A DNA stretch of 64,000 nt, from NCBI GenBank assembly GCA_001641205.1, contig LSMX01000003.1, positions 186,001 through 250,000 on the forward strand. The letters run 5' to 3'. Source of the stretch: Mycoplasma sp. Bg1. Its GTDB lineage: Bacteria > Bacillota_I > Bacilli_A > Mycoplasmatales > Hepatoplasmataceae. The notes under the pieces were generated by a model that was not told the DNA's origin, did no database searches, and saw nothing but the letters and a program-made list of their open reading frames with translations. How positions within the stretch are numbered: position 1 is the first letter of the stretch; each line of letters begins with the position of its first letter. Of this stretch, positions 21,724 through 33,365 are shown in pieces. Position numbers and translations under genes: made by a program.

Positions 21724-23673
21724 TTATTTTTGTTTTGCTTTAAATTCAATATAAAGATCAATTGTTAATCATAAAACAAAATTAAATATAATTAAAACTG
21801 TAAGAATTGTTAAAATAATTGCCCATCATCCAGGTCCATCTTTCCCAGCTTTTAATGTTTTAAATGGTCCAATACTACTAATTTCTGTTTGATGATGAGC
21901 ATCACCAGTATCAATGAATGTTGCTTCCATTATTCATCCTTCATAAGTTGTTCCAGATTCTAAACCATCAATAGTTATTGTTCCCTTTAGAGGTAAAGCA
22001 TCTTGTTTAATTGCATCTTCAGCACCAATACTACCCATTGATTCTTTACCATCTAAAATTTTAACTTCTGCTAGATAATATGGTAAGTTATGAGCATCTT
22101 CACCAACATCTGCTACATAATTAAATGTAACACTGTTTAATGTAGTTTCAATTTGCTTTGAGGGATCAAGAGCAATTGTTGGTTCTATTATATTCCCCTC
22201 AATTGTAATAAATTTAACCTCATTATCTTTTGTAATATTTTGAGTTTCATCAACAAAGGTTACATTAATTTTTGTTTCATAAGTTGTAAGTGGACTTAAA
22301 CCTGTTGCAGTAAATTCTCCTATAACTTCATCTCCTTCATTTGGAGTTGTTTTACCAAAAGCTTCTCCTGTTGCAGTATCTATTCATTCAACACTTACAA
22401 TTTCAAAAGGTTCATTATAACTATCTTTTCCGGGATCAATTTCATAAGTAACTTCCGCAGTTTTGTCAGTTACTTCTTCTAGAGTTGTAGTTATACTTGT
22501 TTTTTCTACTTTATGAGGAACTGTAGTAACTTTAACATCATTATTTTTAGTAATATGTTGATCATTATTGGGGTTTTCAAGATTATCTGCATCAATATAG
22601 GTTACATCAATTATTGTATTATAAGTTGTATTTGGTGTTAAACCTTCTGCGGTAAAGTTCCCCTTAGCTTCACCATCAGTATTTGCAGTAGTTTTACCAA
22701 AAGCTTGTCCTGTTGCAATATCTATTCATTCAACTTTTTTAATTACAAAAGAATTATCATGAATATCTTCTCCAAGCACAATTTTATAACTAACTTTTGC
22801 ACTAGTTTCTGTTACAGTTCCAAGTGTTGGAGTTATGGTTGGAGTTACTACTTCATGAGGAAGTGTAGTAAAATCAACATCATTATCACCCGTATAAGTT
22901 CCATCTATATTTTGAGTTTCATCAGCAAAGGTTACATAAATTTCTGCATGATAAGTTGTATCTGGTGTTAGATAATGTGGATGAAAAGCTCCTGAATGTG
23001 TACCATGTTCAAGATATGTTGTTGCTGTGTCACCGAAAGCTTCTTCTGTATCAGGATCTATTAATGAAGCAGTTAGTGGTTTTGAATCAGATTTAATTGT
23101 ATATTCAACCCTTGCTGCAGTTTCTTCTACACACCCTTTTGAGCAATCCTCATTATCAAGTCCTGGTATTACTATATCTATTGTTGCTTCTGTTGTTGCA
23201 ACAAAAGGAGTTACAATTTCTTCTATTTCTTTATCTTTATCAGCTTTAGCATCTTGATAATCTAATACAAGAACTGTATTATAAGTTTCTTCTGCTGCTA
23301 GTTCATCAGTTACTAAAGTACCTACTACTGATTGCGTTTTATTAACATCATCTACCCCAGCATAATCTTTACTAGCAAGTTCATTTGTTCTACTATCATC
23401 TTCATATCATGTAATAGTATTAATTTCATCAGCAGTGCTAGCAATTCCACTTGTTAAATATAGGTCAATATCATAATCAATACTTGCGGATGTTTCCGTA
23501 ATATCATATGGTTGTTTTGTTACGGCCATATCTGTTTTTTGATTATCATCATAAACCATTGCATTATTATTAGTTTGTAATACTTGATTATTAGTAGAAC
23601 TTAATAAACTATTTCCTAGTGGAATAGATATTGCAACCAAACTCAATAAACCAATTAGATATTGTTTTTTCAT
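21724..23673 (-). CDS. FN3-like repeat surface protein with membrane anchor
   Basis: 649 aa. It has a signal peptide (MKKQYLIGLLSLVAISIPLG) and then about five beta domains of roughly 110 residues. Repeated phrases include TETSA(K/S)VSYKI, VEWIDTATGEAFGKTT, GNFTAEGLTPNTTYN and ITKNNDVKVTTVPH. These are fibronectin-III-type strands. A C-terminal helix (GWWAIILTILTVLIIFNFVL) and a short cytoplasmic tail end it. Strong GGAG ribosome site. Its upstream region contains a 19-bp perfect inverted repeat (23704-23783) that brackets the likely promoter. A role in surface display, adhesion or phase-variable antigenicity is plausible. Confidence 0.75.
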
Positions 23674-23703
23674 ATTATTATGTTCTCCTTTATATAAAGG
23701 TAT

Positions 23704-23783
23704 TTAGTCTTATCAATATAATTTTAACATTAGCTATATATATAAACAAAATATGAATAAGAACATTATATTGATAAGACTAA
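23704..23783. repeat. 19-bp perfect inverted repeat flanking a promoter
   Basis: Arm 23704-23722 (TTAGTCTTATCAATATAAT) is the exact reverse complement of 23765-23783, with a 42-bp spacer. Each arm contains a TATAAT pointing into the spacer. It lies directly upstream of the FN3-like surface protein. It could be an invertible element, a bidirectional operator or a weak hairpin. Confidence 0.6.
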
Positions 23784-23879
23784 TATATTAATGAAATATA
23801 TTTCAAACCCAATTATTATTAAATTGCTAAAAAAAGTTATTACTAAAATTACTAACTGGTGCTATGGGCTCGGTTGATG

Positions 23880-24085
23880 ATTAAGTTTCATATCCTAGCC
23901 CTCCGTATGTAGCATTTCTTCAATAGAATAATTAGTAAATTCTTTATCAATTGGAATAATAATAGAAAAATATTCACTAGAAAAAATATTTCAATAGAAC
24001 TATATAGATATGGAACAATAAGAAAAATAGAAGGTAAAAAAAGAATAGAACAAATTAAGTTTTTAATATTGAGAGAAGTTTTCAT
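23880..24085 (-). pseudogene. N-terminal remnant of an RCC1 surface protein
   Basis: Starts MKTSLNIKNLICSILFLPSI, like the signal peptides of the neighbouring RCC1 genes. After a frameshift it continues SSEYFSIIIPIDKEFTNYSIEE, matching SSKYSSIVIPIDGEEGEYAD of the gene at 24159-25676. No RCC1 unit follows. It marks a deleted eighth array member. Confidence 0.75.
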
Positions 24086-24116
24086 AAATTCAAATAATAC
24101 TTTCTTAATAATTAAC

Positions 24117-24142
24117 AAAAAAAACTTCTTTTAAAAGAAGTT
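24117..24142. terminator. terminator of the RCC1 gene at 24159
   Basis: AAACTTCTTTT / AAAAGAAGTTT hairpin with A-rich and T-rich flanks. An almost identical hairpin ends the RCC1 gene at 29453. Confidence 0.7.
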
Positions 24143-24158
24143 TGTTTAGTAAAATTAA

Positions 24159-25676
24159 TTAATTAATTGCTTTTCTTTTTCTTATTGATAATATTGTGAA
24201 TGTACTTATTAGAGCAATTATAAACATTACAACAATTACAATTATTAAATAAAAGTATCATTGTTGAACAAATAGAATATCAGGAGGTGTGTGTAAAGGG
24301 CCTACTCGTTGAGGAACATTTTTATCTTCTGAATCACCTATTCCAAGTTGACCTTTTGAATTATCTCCTCAAGCATAAAGATAATCATCACCATTTTTAT
24401 CAGTTACCACTGCAAAACTATAATTAGTTCCCATAGAAATATTTTTAATATCGCCCTTTGGTAAAGATGTTACTTCTTGAGGAGCAAATTCAGGACTTTT
24501 AGAATCATTATTAAGTCCAAGTTCTCAATCTGTATTATTTCCTCAAGTATAAAGATGATCACCATTATTATCATTTAACACTGCAGCACTATGAGAGTCA
24601 CCCATTGAAATTTGTTCAACAGTTCCTTTTCCAACAAAAAATGTTACTAGTTGAGGAGTATAATAATTAGTATCTTTTTTATCTTCCCCAAGCCCAAGTT
24701 GACCTTTATTATTTAATCCTCAGGTATAAAGTTCATTATCCACTATTGCACTACCAGATGCTGATTTTGCTGAATTTCCCATTGAAATTTGTTCAACAGC
24801 TCCTACAGCATTAGAAGGAAATGCTACTTTATCAGGTCTAGGATGATTATAAGTTGCAGAATTGTTTTTTTCAAAACCAAGCTCACCATCTTGATTTCTT
24901 CCCCAAGCATAAAGTTCATTATCCATAATTGCAGAACCACCCTTATTTCCCATTGAAATTTGTTGAATAGTGTCTGGTGTTTCACTATTTTCCATTTGAT
25001 TCACTAATACCGGTGAGTATTTATTAGAAAGTCCATCATCATCATCATATCCTTGCCCAAGTTGAGTAATATCATTATATCCTCAAGTATAGAGCTCATC
25101 TTTATCATCAGTATCCATAGAAATGGCACTAGTTTGGTTTCCCAAGGAAACGTCTATAATAACATCATTACGTGATAATGCTGTTACTAGTTGGGGAGTT
25201 TTATATTTTGTGTCTGTACCTTTTCCAATCCCAAGTTGTCCTTTTGAATTATCTCCTCAAGTAAAAAGTTTGTTATCTACTACTACTGCACTATGATTAT
25301 AACCCATGGATAAATTGCTAAGATTTTTATAATTGTCAGGTAAATCAGTTACTCTTTGAGGGGTGCTATATTTATCTTTGGCTTCTTCTCCAAGTCCAAG
25401 TTGTCCTCTATCATTTATCCCTCATGTATAAAGATAATCACTCCCTGTGTTATCATCAGTTACTATTGCCCCACTGTGTGATGATCCTGTTGCAAATTCT
25501 TCAATAGAATAATCAGCATATTCTCCTTCTTCTCCATCAATAGGAATAACAATAGAAGAATATTTACTAGATAAATTTTTATCTATAGAATTATTTTGAT
25601 ATGGAATAAAAGCAAAAACTAAAGGCAAAAGAACAAAAGAATAAATCAATTTTTTTGATGATAAAAAAGTTTTCAT
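24159..25676 (-). CDS. RCC1-repeat surface protein 2
   Basis: 505 aa. It has a signal peptide (MKTFLSSKKLIYSFVLLPLV), then seven RCC1 units from DYSIEEFATGSSHSGAIV to DYLYAWGDNSKGQLGIG. A short linker leads to a C-terminal helix (WYFYLIIVIVVMFIIALIS) and tail SIRKRKAIN. There is no FN3-like domain between propeller and anchor, unlike proteins 1, 3, 5 and 6. Upstream at 25748 is the shared TTGAGATATAAT box. Confidence 0.85.
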
Positions 25677-25747
25677 AATTTTTAATAATCCTTTCCAAAA
25701 TATTTAATAAATCATTAATTTTATAATTTATTATATACATATAATAA

Positions 25748-25759
25748 ATTATATCTCAA
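25748..25759 (-). promoter_or_regulatory. shared RCC1 promoter box
   Basis: TTGAGATATAAT on the minus strand, 71 nt upstream of the ATG at 25676. Confidence 0.55.
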
Positions 25760-25915
25760 TTATAAATATTTACTATTGCTAGACTTTTAGTCTATTTCAT
25801 AAAAATTTATTTAAAATTAAGATTTCCTTTTAAAAAAAATAATTGAATTAATAAATTTATTTATTATTACTAACAACCAATAAAAATATATTTTTTTATA
25901 ATTTAACTACTAATT

Positions 25916-26160
25916 AATTTATAAAATTCAATTCTAAGTTTAATAATTTATTCTAAATTAACTAAATTAATAATTGAATTATGGAAATACATATATCTTA
26001 AAACTTAAAGAAACTAAAAAGATAATAGTAATTACTCTGCTGTTTATTAGATGAATTATATCTGTATTATGCTTCTTCCCAGTAAGCCTATAAAGATATA
26101 TTTAAGATTATTATCTTTTACAATTTGTTATCTATATTTTAATAGTTTTGATTTTAAATT
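25916..26160 (-). pseudogene. decayed 3' fragment of the M42 aminopeptidase gene
   Basis: About 240 bp align base by base with 28270-28525 of the intact M42 gene (for example TTAATAATTTATTCTAAATT against TTAATAGTTTGTTCAAGATC, and GAAATACATATATCTT against GAATGCATATATCTT). It carries many substitutions and stops. It abuts the stop codon of RCC1 protein 3, in the same relative position as the intact M42 gene after RCC1 protein 4. The rest of 25677-25915 holds only the promoter of RCC1 protein 2. Confidence 0.75.
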
Positions 26161-28126
26161 ACCTATTATTTGTTTCTTTTATAATAGTTTTTCTTATTTT
26201 TTCTGTTCTTCTTTTTAATAAATTTGTTTTTCTTATTTTTAAAGTTATATAAGTAATTGTAGCTATTAACATAATTAATATTAATAGAATTACTACAATA
26301 AAAAAAATAAATCATTTATTATATTCCCAAAAATCTTTTATAAAAGAACCCTTTGCAATTAAAACTGGATCTTCTAAAGTTGTTTTTTGATAATTCCAAT
26401 AATTAAGATATACCTCATAAGTATATTCCTCTCCCTTTTTTAAATTATAAAAAGTTCCCTTGCCAGAATATAAATTGGTTGCTATTTCTTTTGGAGTAGA
26501 ATTAAATGCTTCCATAACTGGGTTTCCATTAGAATTAGTAAGTTTTATTGTTACATCTTCTACAGCTAATGGAGTTTCAAAAGAATAAATAAGTTCACCG
26601 GCATTAGGATTTAACTTTGGATCTGTAGTTACTTCTGCTTTTATATTTGAAATATATGGTGTTTCATAAATGAGTTCTGGAGTGTTTCGATTATCTCTAT
26701 CATTAAGTCCAAGTTGTCCATAATCATTTGATCCTCAGCTATAAAGTGAGTCATTTGTCCCATCACTAGTAATAGCAAAACCATAATGTCTTCCCATCGA
26801 TATTTGCTTAATATCATCATCTAAAAGAGAAACTTGTTGTGGTGTATTTTTAGTTGCAAAAGGATCATCATTATCTATTCTTGACCCGATCCCCAATTGG
26901 CCAAGCTGATCTTGTCCTCATGTATAAAGTTCATCAACCCCATCATTAGTTACTACTGCACTAGAAAAATTTGTTCCAAAAGAAATTTGGGTTATCTCTC
27001 CAAGGTTTTCTGTTGGAAAATCAATAACCTCATGAGGAGAAGTGTAGTAAAATCAACTACTAGTTACTTCACCTTGTTCATCTTTAACTACATATTCACA
27101 TTTATCATATTTGTTTTTACCATAACCTAATTGTCCAAACTTATTTGCTCCCCAAGTATAAAGATGTGTATTACCCCTATAATCTGTGGTAAAAGCACCA
27201 CTATAACCAGTTCCTAAAGAAATTTGATTAATCTCCTCAACATTCTTATTTTTTTCAAAAAAAGGTACTTTTTGGGGTGCATTATAACTTGGTTCTTTAA
27301 GGCTACACTCTTTTTCCTCAAAACCAAGTTGCCCTCATTGATTTTTTCCCCAAGTATAAAGATGGTCTTTTCCATCACTTTCTTTTACAATAACTGCTGA
27401 ATGATCATCATCCATAACAACTTGTTCAATATTACCTTTATTAGATAATCCTTTTACTTCTTGAGGAATATTATAATAATCTTCAGTATAACCATCACCA
27501 AGACCTAGTAAACCAAACCCAACTTCTGAACTATCATTTTTACCTCAAGAATTATTTCCTCAAGTATAAAGAGAGTCATTGCCCCCATCATTTATTAAAG
27601 CAGCAGCACTATCACCTTGCATTGAAATTTGTTCAATATTACCCTTTGGTAAAGTTCCTACTTTTTGAGGAATCTTATAATCAATTGTATTTCCAAGTCC
27701 AAGTTGACCATATTCATTATTTCCCCAAGTATAAAGTTTATTATCTACTATTGCAGCACTATACTCATGCCCCATTGAAATTTGTTCAATATCTCCAGAA
27801 GGTAATTCAATTACCTCTTGGGGAGTTGTGCGGGTCTTAACATCTCCAAGTCCAAGTTGGCCTTTATTATTTTTTCCTCAAGTATAAAGATGATCACTAC
27901 CTTCATATTTTACTACTGCACCACCATGTTCATATCCGGTAGAAACTTGTTCAATAGAATAATCAAAGTTAATATCATCACTAGCTTTTATTTTTTTAGT
28001 AGAAAATGATTGATTATTTAAATCTTTTGAATAATCAATTTTCAAAAATGGTAAAAGAAAAAAACATAGTAAAAATGGCAAAATTAAAAATAGTTTTTTA
28101 TGGTTTCAAAAAGACTTCGCAATCAA
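26159..28126 (-). CDS. RCC1-repeat surface protein 3 with FN3-like region
   Basis: 655 aa. The N-terminal signal is WNHKKLFLILPFLLCFFLLP. The start is TTG at 28126, chosen because AAAGGA lies 8-13 nt upstream and no ATG precedes the signal. Seven RCC1 units follow, the last ending SLYSWGSNDYGQLGLN. An FN3-like domain (ELIYSFETPLAVEDVTIKLT, EEYTYEVYLNYWNY), a membrane helix (WFIFFIVVILLILIMLIATI) and a basic tail complete it. The shared promoter box is at 28144, so the leader is very short. Confidence 0.85.
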
Positions 28127-28143
28127 ATTAATCCTTTATTATA

Positions 28144-28155
28144 ATTATATCTCAA
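28144..28155 (-). promoter_or_regulatory. shared RCC1 promoter box
   Basis: TTGAGATATAAT on the minus strand, 17 nt upstream of the TTG start at 28126, between M42 and RCC1 protein 3. Confidence 0.55.
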
Positions 28156-28251
28156 TTATTATTTACTAAATAATTACAAAAACCACATAAATAAAAATAA
28201 AAAACATGAATTTTCATGTTTTTTATTTACATTATTTAGATATTAAAAAAT

Positions 28252-29349
28252 TTAAACTTTTAATCCTTTTAAGCTATCTTTTGTAAATGATTTTACAAAT
28301 TCAACTCCAAGTTTAATAGTTTGTTCAAGATCTACTAAATCAATCATAGAGTTATGAGAATGCATATATCTTGAAGGAATTGAAAGAGTCATGGTAATTA
28401 CTCCATCTTTTGTAAGATGAATTATTCCTGCATCAGTTCCTCCTCCAACAAGGCCATCAAAAGTATATTTAATATCATTATCTTTTGCAATTTGTTCTGT
28501 ATATCTTAGTAGTTTTGGATTTGCAATTATACTACTATCAAATAAACTAAGAGCTACTCCTGTCCCTAGTTTTGTATCTTTTTGTTCCATTCCCGGAGTA
28601 TCATAAGCAAAGGTTACATCTACTGCAAAAGCAACATCAGGAGTTCATTTATAAGAAGAAGTTCTTGCTCCCCTAAGTCCTACTTCTTCCTGCGTTGAGG
28701 CTATAAAATAAACATTTGCTTCATGATCAACTTTTTCAAGTCTTCTAATTAGTTCAATTCCCATTAAAATAGAAATACGATCATCAAAAGCTTTTCCAAT
28801 AATTCGATTTGGATTTAAAGTTGAAAAAGCACTAGCTTGATAAGGAACTACAGGATTTCCTAAACTAATTCCTCATTTTTCAAGTTGTTCTTTAGAGTCT
28901 GCTCCAAAATCAATAAAAAGATCTTTTATTTTTAGAACTGTTTTTGCTTCTGCTGCTGTAAGTAAATGCGGTGCTTTTGAACCTACTATTCCTACAATTT
29001 CTTTTCCACTATTTGTAAGAACTTTTAGACGTTGTCCTAAAACAACATGTCCTCATCAACCACCAATTGCAGTAAACTTAACAAAACCTTCTTTGGTAAT
29101 TTCTGTAATCATAAACCCAACTTCATCCATGTGGGCTGTAAAAGAAATTGTAGGAGCATCTTCTCCTCCACTTCCTTTTTTATAAACTGCAAGTGATCCT
29201 AAATTATCTTTATCAAAAGTTAAGTTAGGAACTCCTTCTAATTTTTGTTTAATTAATTCTGCAACATTACTTTCAAATCCACTAATTCCATCAACATTAG
29301 AAAGTTCAATTGCTTCACTAATTAATTCTTCTTTATATTCTTTAGACAT
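28252..29349 (-). CDS. M42 family glutamyl/leucyl aminopeptidase
   Basis: A 365-aa metallopeptidase that releases N-terminal residues from oligopeptides in the cytoplasm. Ligands of the two-metal site are visible: His73 in TAHMDEVGF, Asp in GKAFDDRI, Glu-Glu in STQEEVGLRGA, Asp in FAVDVTFAYDTPG and His in RYMHSHNSMID. Full length for the family. Start ATG 29349 with AAAGGAGA upstream. It is placed between two RCC1 genes and is not obviously related to them. A decayed copy at 25916-26160 shows that the RCC1-M42 unit was once duplicated. Confidence 0.92.
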
Positions 29350-29403
29350 ATATATTCTCCTTTATATTTAAATTATATAGTTTAAGTTTAATAAATTATT
29401 AGG

Positions 29404-29440
29404 ACATAAAAAACAAACTTCTATTAAAAGAAGTTTGTTA
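29404..29440. terminator. terminator of RCC1 protein 4
   Basis: AAACTTCT / AGAAGTTT hairpin between the RCC1 gene at 29453 and the M42 gene, with A and T tracts on its flanks. Confidence 0.65.
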
Positions 29441-29452
29441 ATTAAAAAAATA

Positions 29453-30988
29453 TTATATTACAGCATTTCTTCTTTTAAGATAAAGTACTAATCAAACTAT
29501 TAATCCAATTATAAGAAGTGCTACAACTACTACTATTACATAGAAATATCATTTTTGAATAAATGGAGTTGAAGGAGGACCATATACATGAAAACTGTTT
29601 TGAAGTGTAGGACCTTTAATTGGAGATTGATTTACTTCTCCACCAAGTCCAAGTTGACCTTGAGTATTAATTCCTCAAACATATAAAGAATCTAAAGTTC
29701 CATCACTTGTTATTGTCATACCAAAATCTTTTCCCATTGAAACTTGTTTAATATTGTTATCTTTTAAAGTTCCCATTCGATTTGGTGTTGGTGTATTTTT
29801 ATTATCACCAAGTCCAAGTTGATAATTATTATTTTGTCCTCAAAGATAGAGATGATCACCATTTTTATCATTTATTACTGCAGAAGCACTATTTCCATTT
29901 CCTAAAGAAACCTGTTCTACATTTCCAGTATCTGGGAAAATAACTTCTTGTGGTTCGCTTTGATAACCATTCTCATTTGTATGTGTATAGCCTAATTGTC
30001 CATTATTATTTAATCCTCAAGTATAAAGTTTATCATCTACAATAGCAGCGCTATATTTATTCCCCATTGAAATTTGAGAAATATTCCCTTCTAATAAAGA
30101 AGAAGTTACTAGTTGAGGAGAATCATATTTCTCATTTTTTCCAAAACCAAGACCAAGTTGACCTTTATCATTTGCTCCCCAAGTGTAAAGATAATCATTT
30201 TGACCATCGTTCACAATAGCACTAGAATGATTTTGCCCCATTGAGATTTGTTCAATATTATAATCTTCATCATCAAAATAAGTTACTTTGTGGGGAATAG
30301 GAAAATAACCTTCATTATTACCGGAGGCATCAGCCGGATATCCAAGTTGACCATCTTTATCATTTCCTCAAGTATAAAGAATATCTTCATTATCATTACT
30401 TACTATAGCTGCTGCACTTTCATAACCCATAGAAATTGATATTTCACCAGACTCAAATCCAGATACTTCTTGTGGAATATTTTGATCGCCATTTAATCCA
30501 ATCCCTAATTGGCCATAATCATTATATCCTCAAGTATAAAGGTGGTCTTTATCATCGAAATCTTCATGAACAACAGCAGCTGTATAATCATCACCCATTT
30601 CAATTTGCTCTATTTCCCCTGGTTCCTTAAATTCTACTTTTTGAGGGGTATTATAAGAAGTTACTATGGGCACGAGTTTGCCATCTTCATCTTTTTCAAG
30701 TTCATCCCCTAGTCCAAGTTCCCCATGGTTATTTGTTCCCCACATATAAAGAGAATCATTAGTTCCATCATTTATCACTGCACCACTATGACTATATCCA
30801 GTTGCAATTTGTTCAATAGAATAATTATTAGGAACAGTTGGTTCTGCTTTTAAAAGTTCTGTACCAGAATAAGATTCGCTAGTAGAACTTTTTTCTAAAG
30901 TTTTATTTTGATAAGGGATAAAAGTAAAAACTAAAGGCAAAAGCACAATAGAATAAATTAAGTTTTTAAATTTAAATGATGTTTTCAT
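29453..30988 (-). CDS. RCC1-repeat surface protein 4
   Basis: 511 aa. Signal peptide MKTSFKFKNLIYSIVLLPLV, seven RCC1 units (NYSIEQIATGYSHSGAVI through SLYVWGINTQGQLGLG), then directly a helix (WYFYVIVVVVALLIIGLIVW) and tail LKRRNAVI. It is closest in layout to protein 2, with very similar signal peptides. The shared promoter box lies 107 nt upstream, at 31096. Confidence 0.85.
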
Positions 30989-31095
30989 AAGTTTAAATAA
31001 TACTTTCTAAAATAATTAATAATAAATGTTTAAGAATAAAATAGTTTAATTTGTTATAAAATTTATAGATTTATTTTTTTATAAAATATAAATAA

Positions 31096-31107
31096 ATTAT
31101 ATCTCAA
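31096..31107 (-). promoter_or_regulatory. shared RCC1 promoter box
   Basis: TTGAGATATAAT on the minus strand. The box and the RCC1 start are 107 nt apart, leaving room for a leader. Confidence 0.5.
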
Positions 31108-31187
31108 ACATTTATTATTTATATTTTAGAAATAGTTAATCTAATATTTTTTGATTTTAGTAATCCAATTATTTTTATTATTTAAAT

Positions 31188-33080
31188 TTATTCATTTGAA
31201 ATTTTTGTTTCTTGTTTTTTTACAAATCAAATACTAAAAATTATAAAAAGAATCATTACTACAAAAATTGCAAGTACTAGATAATATCAATTATTATAGT
31301 ATCAACTATTATGTCCATTTTTACGAGTTTTAAATTCAACCGATGATGATGAAACACCAGGAATTGGGTCTAATTCATGATTTGCACTTGATGAAAATTC
31401 GCCTGTTAAAATTAAACTATATGGAGTATTTGGATCTAAATCATCAAGTTCTATAGAAGATTCTTTTCACTCTAAACCCTTATCAATTTCATTAATAGTA
31501 CCATCAGCTTGTTCAAAAATTCATGTATTAGTAGAATCATTTTTGTCTTTAATAGTTAATTTAGTTAAATCATCATAAGTATTACTGCCTTTTTTTCCAT
31601 AAGAATAAGTAAAGGTAATTGTAGTAGAAGTTTTAGTAATTTCACTTGCTTCTGGTGAACCTATAAATTTTGGATTACTATCATTATTAATTGATGAAAC
31701 TTCTACTAGTTGAGGTTTTTCAGTATTTGTTTTTGTTCCTTGCCCAAGTTGGCCAGATGCATTAAGTCCTCATGTATAAAAAAATTGATTACTTTCATCT
31801 TCGATTATAACCCCACTGTGATATGTTCCTGAAAAAATTTTCGTAATATTATTAGAATAAGGGGGAGTAGGAAATGTATCTACTAGTTGAGGAGAATCAT
31901 ATTTATCATTTTTACCAGAGCCAAGACCAAGTTGACTACAATTCTTAAAACCATCACTATACTGATTACTTCCTCATCCATAAAGTTTATTATCAATTTC
32001 ATTATCATCATAAACAACTGCAAAAGAACTATAGCCGCCAAGAGAAATTTCTTTAATATAATCTTCTTTTAATGCAGTTACTTCTTTTGGAATTTTCACC
32101 TCCCCTCCAAAAGTTCCAAGCCCAAGTTGTCCATATTCATTATCTCCCCACATTCAAAGTTCATCTGGTTTATCACTAGAAGAAGCATTATCAGGAGATA
32201 CAACTACTCCAGCTGATTCTTCACTTAAAGAAATTTGTTTAATGTCACCAGCTGGTAATGCAGTTACTTTTGTTGGAGTTGATTGATCTCCAATGTCTCC
32301 AAGCCCAAGTTGGCCTTTATCATTTTCTCCCCATGTATAAAGATGATCTTCATCATTATCATTTACAATAGCTGCTGAAAAATTTTGACTCATAACAATT
32401 TGTTTAATATCACCATCTGGTAATGCAGTTACTTTTGTTGGAGTTGATTTTTTTGCAGTATTTCCAAGTCCAAGTTGTCCTTTATCATTTTTTCCTCATG
32501 TATAAAGTTGATCGCTTTCACCATCATTTACTACTGCTGCACTATGATTATCGCCCATAGAAATTTGTTCAATTTCACTACCAGAAGGCAATCCGGTAAT
32601 TACCTCTTGGGGTGTGTCATATTGTTTCTCTACTTCATCTCCAAGTCCAAGTTGTCCATATTCATTTTCTCCTCAAGTATAAAGATGATCACTATCACCA
32701 TCATTTATAATTGCTGCACTATGAAATACACCAAAAGAAATTTTTTCAATATCAATGGGAGAAGATAAACCTTTAAAAGTTACTTCTGTTGGAGTTGGTT
32801 GGTTTTTGGTGTTTCCAAGTCCAAGTTGACCATTTAAATTATCTCCTCAAGTATACAAATGATCGGTAGTTCCATCATTTACTATTCCACCACTAAATTG
32901 TGCTCCTGATTCAATTTCTTCAAATGAATAATTATATTCTACTTTAGAAGAATAATCATAGATAGATTTATTTTGATTATTATTATTAAATAAGTTAGCA
33001 ACACACAAATTTCCCAAAAGAAAAATAGGAAAAATAATTAAAGTTAAAATTTTATTTCTAGTTTTAAAAGAAGTGAGCAT
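31188..33080 (-). CDS. RCC1-repeat surface protein 5 with FN3-like region
   Basis: 630 aa. Signal peptide-like MLTSFKTRNKILTLIIFPIF, then seven RCC1 units from YSFEEIESGAQFSGGIV to FFYTWGLNASGQLGQG. An FN3-like domain follows (SEITKTSTTITFTYSYGKKG, SSIELDDLDPNTPYSLILTG), then a helix (WYYLVLAIFVVMILFIIFSI) and tail. The upstream region has TATAAT-like boxes but not the TTGAGATATAAT motif. The 33081-33313 gap shows no gene. Confidence 0.85.
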
Positions 33081-33313
33081 GAATAATTCCTTTGAAAATT
33101 TGCATAGTATATAGTAATTATAGTATTAATTTAGTTTGCATAATAACTAAATTGCAATTTGAAAATGTTAGTTTTTATAAAAAAATTAGTATTTTATTAT
33201 AACCACAACCATAATAATCCTTATAAAATAATAGTTGCTAATTGATAAATATATCTATTAGAATTAATAATCAACATTAATAAACATATTAAAATTTTAT
33301 TATAGACATTGTA

Positions 33314-33349
33314 TTAAAAAATACACTATTTAAATTTAGTGTATTTTTT
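33314..33349. terminator. strong bidirectional terminator
   Basis: AAAAAATACACTA and TAGTGTATTTTTT arms around TTTAAATT, just after the RCC1 gene that ends at 33366. Confidence 0.8.
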
Positions 33350-33365
33350 ATTAAATTATTATGTA

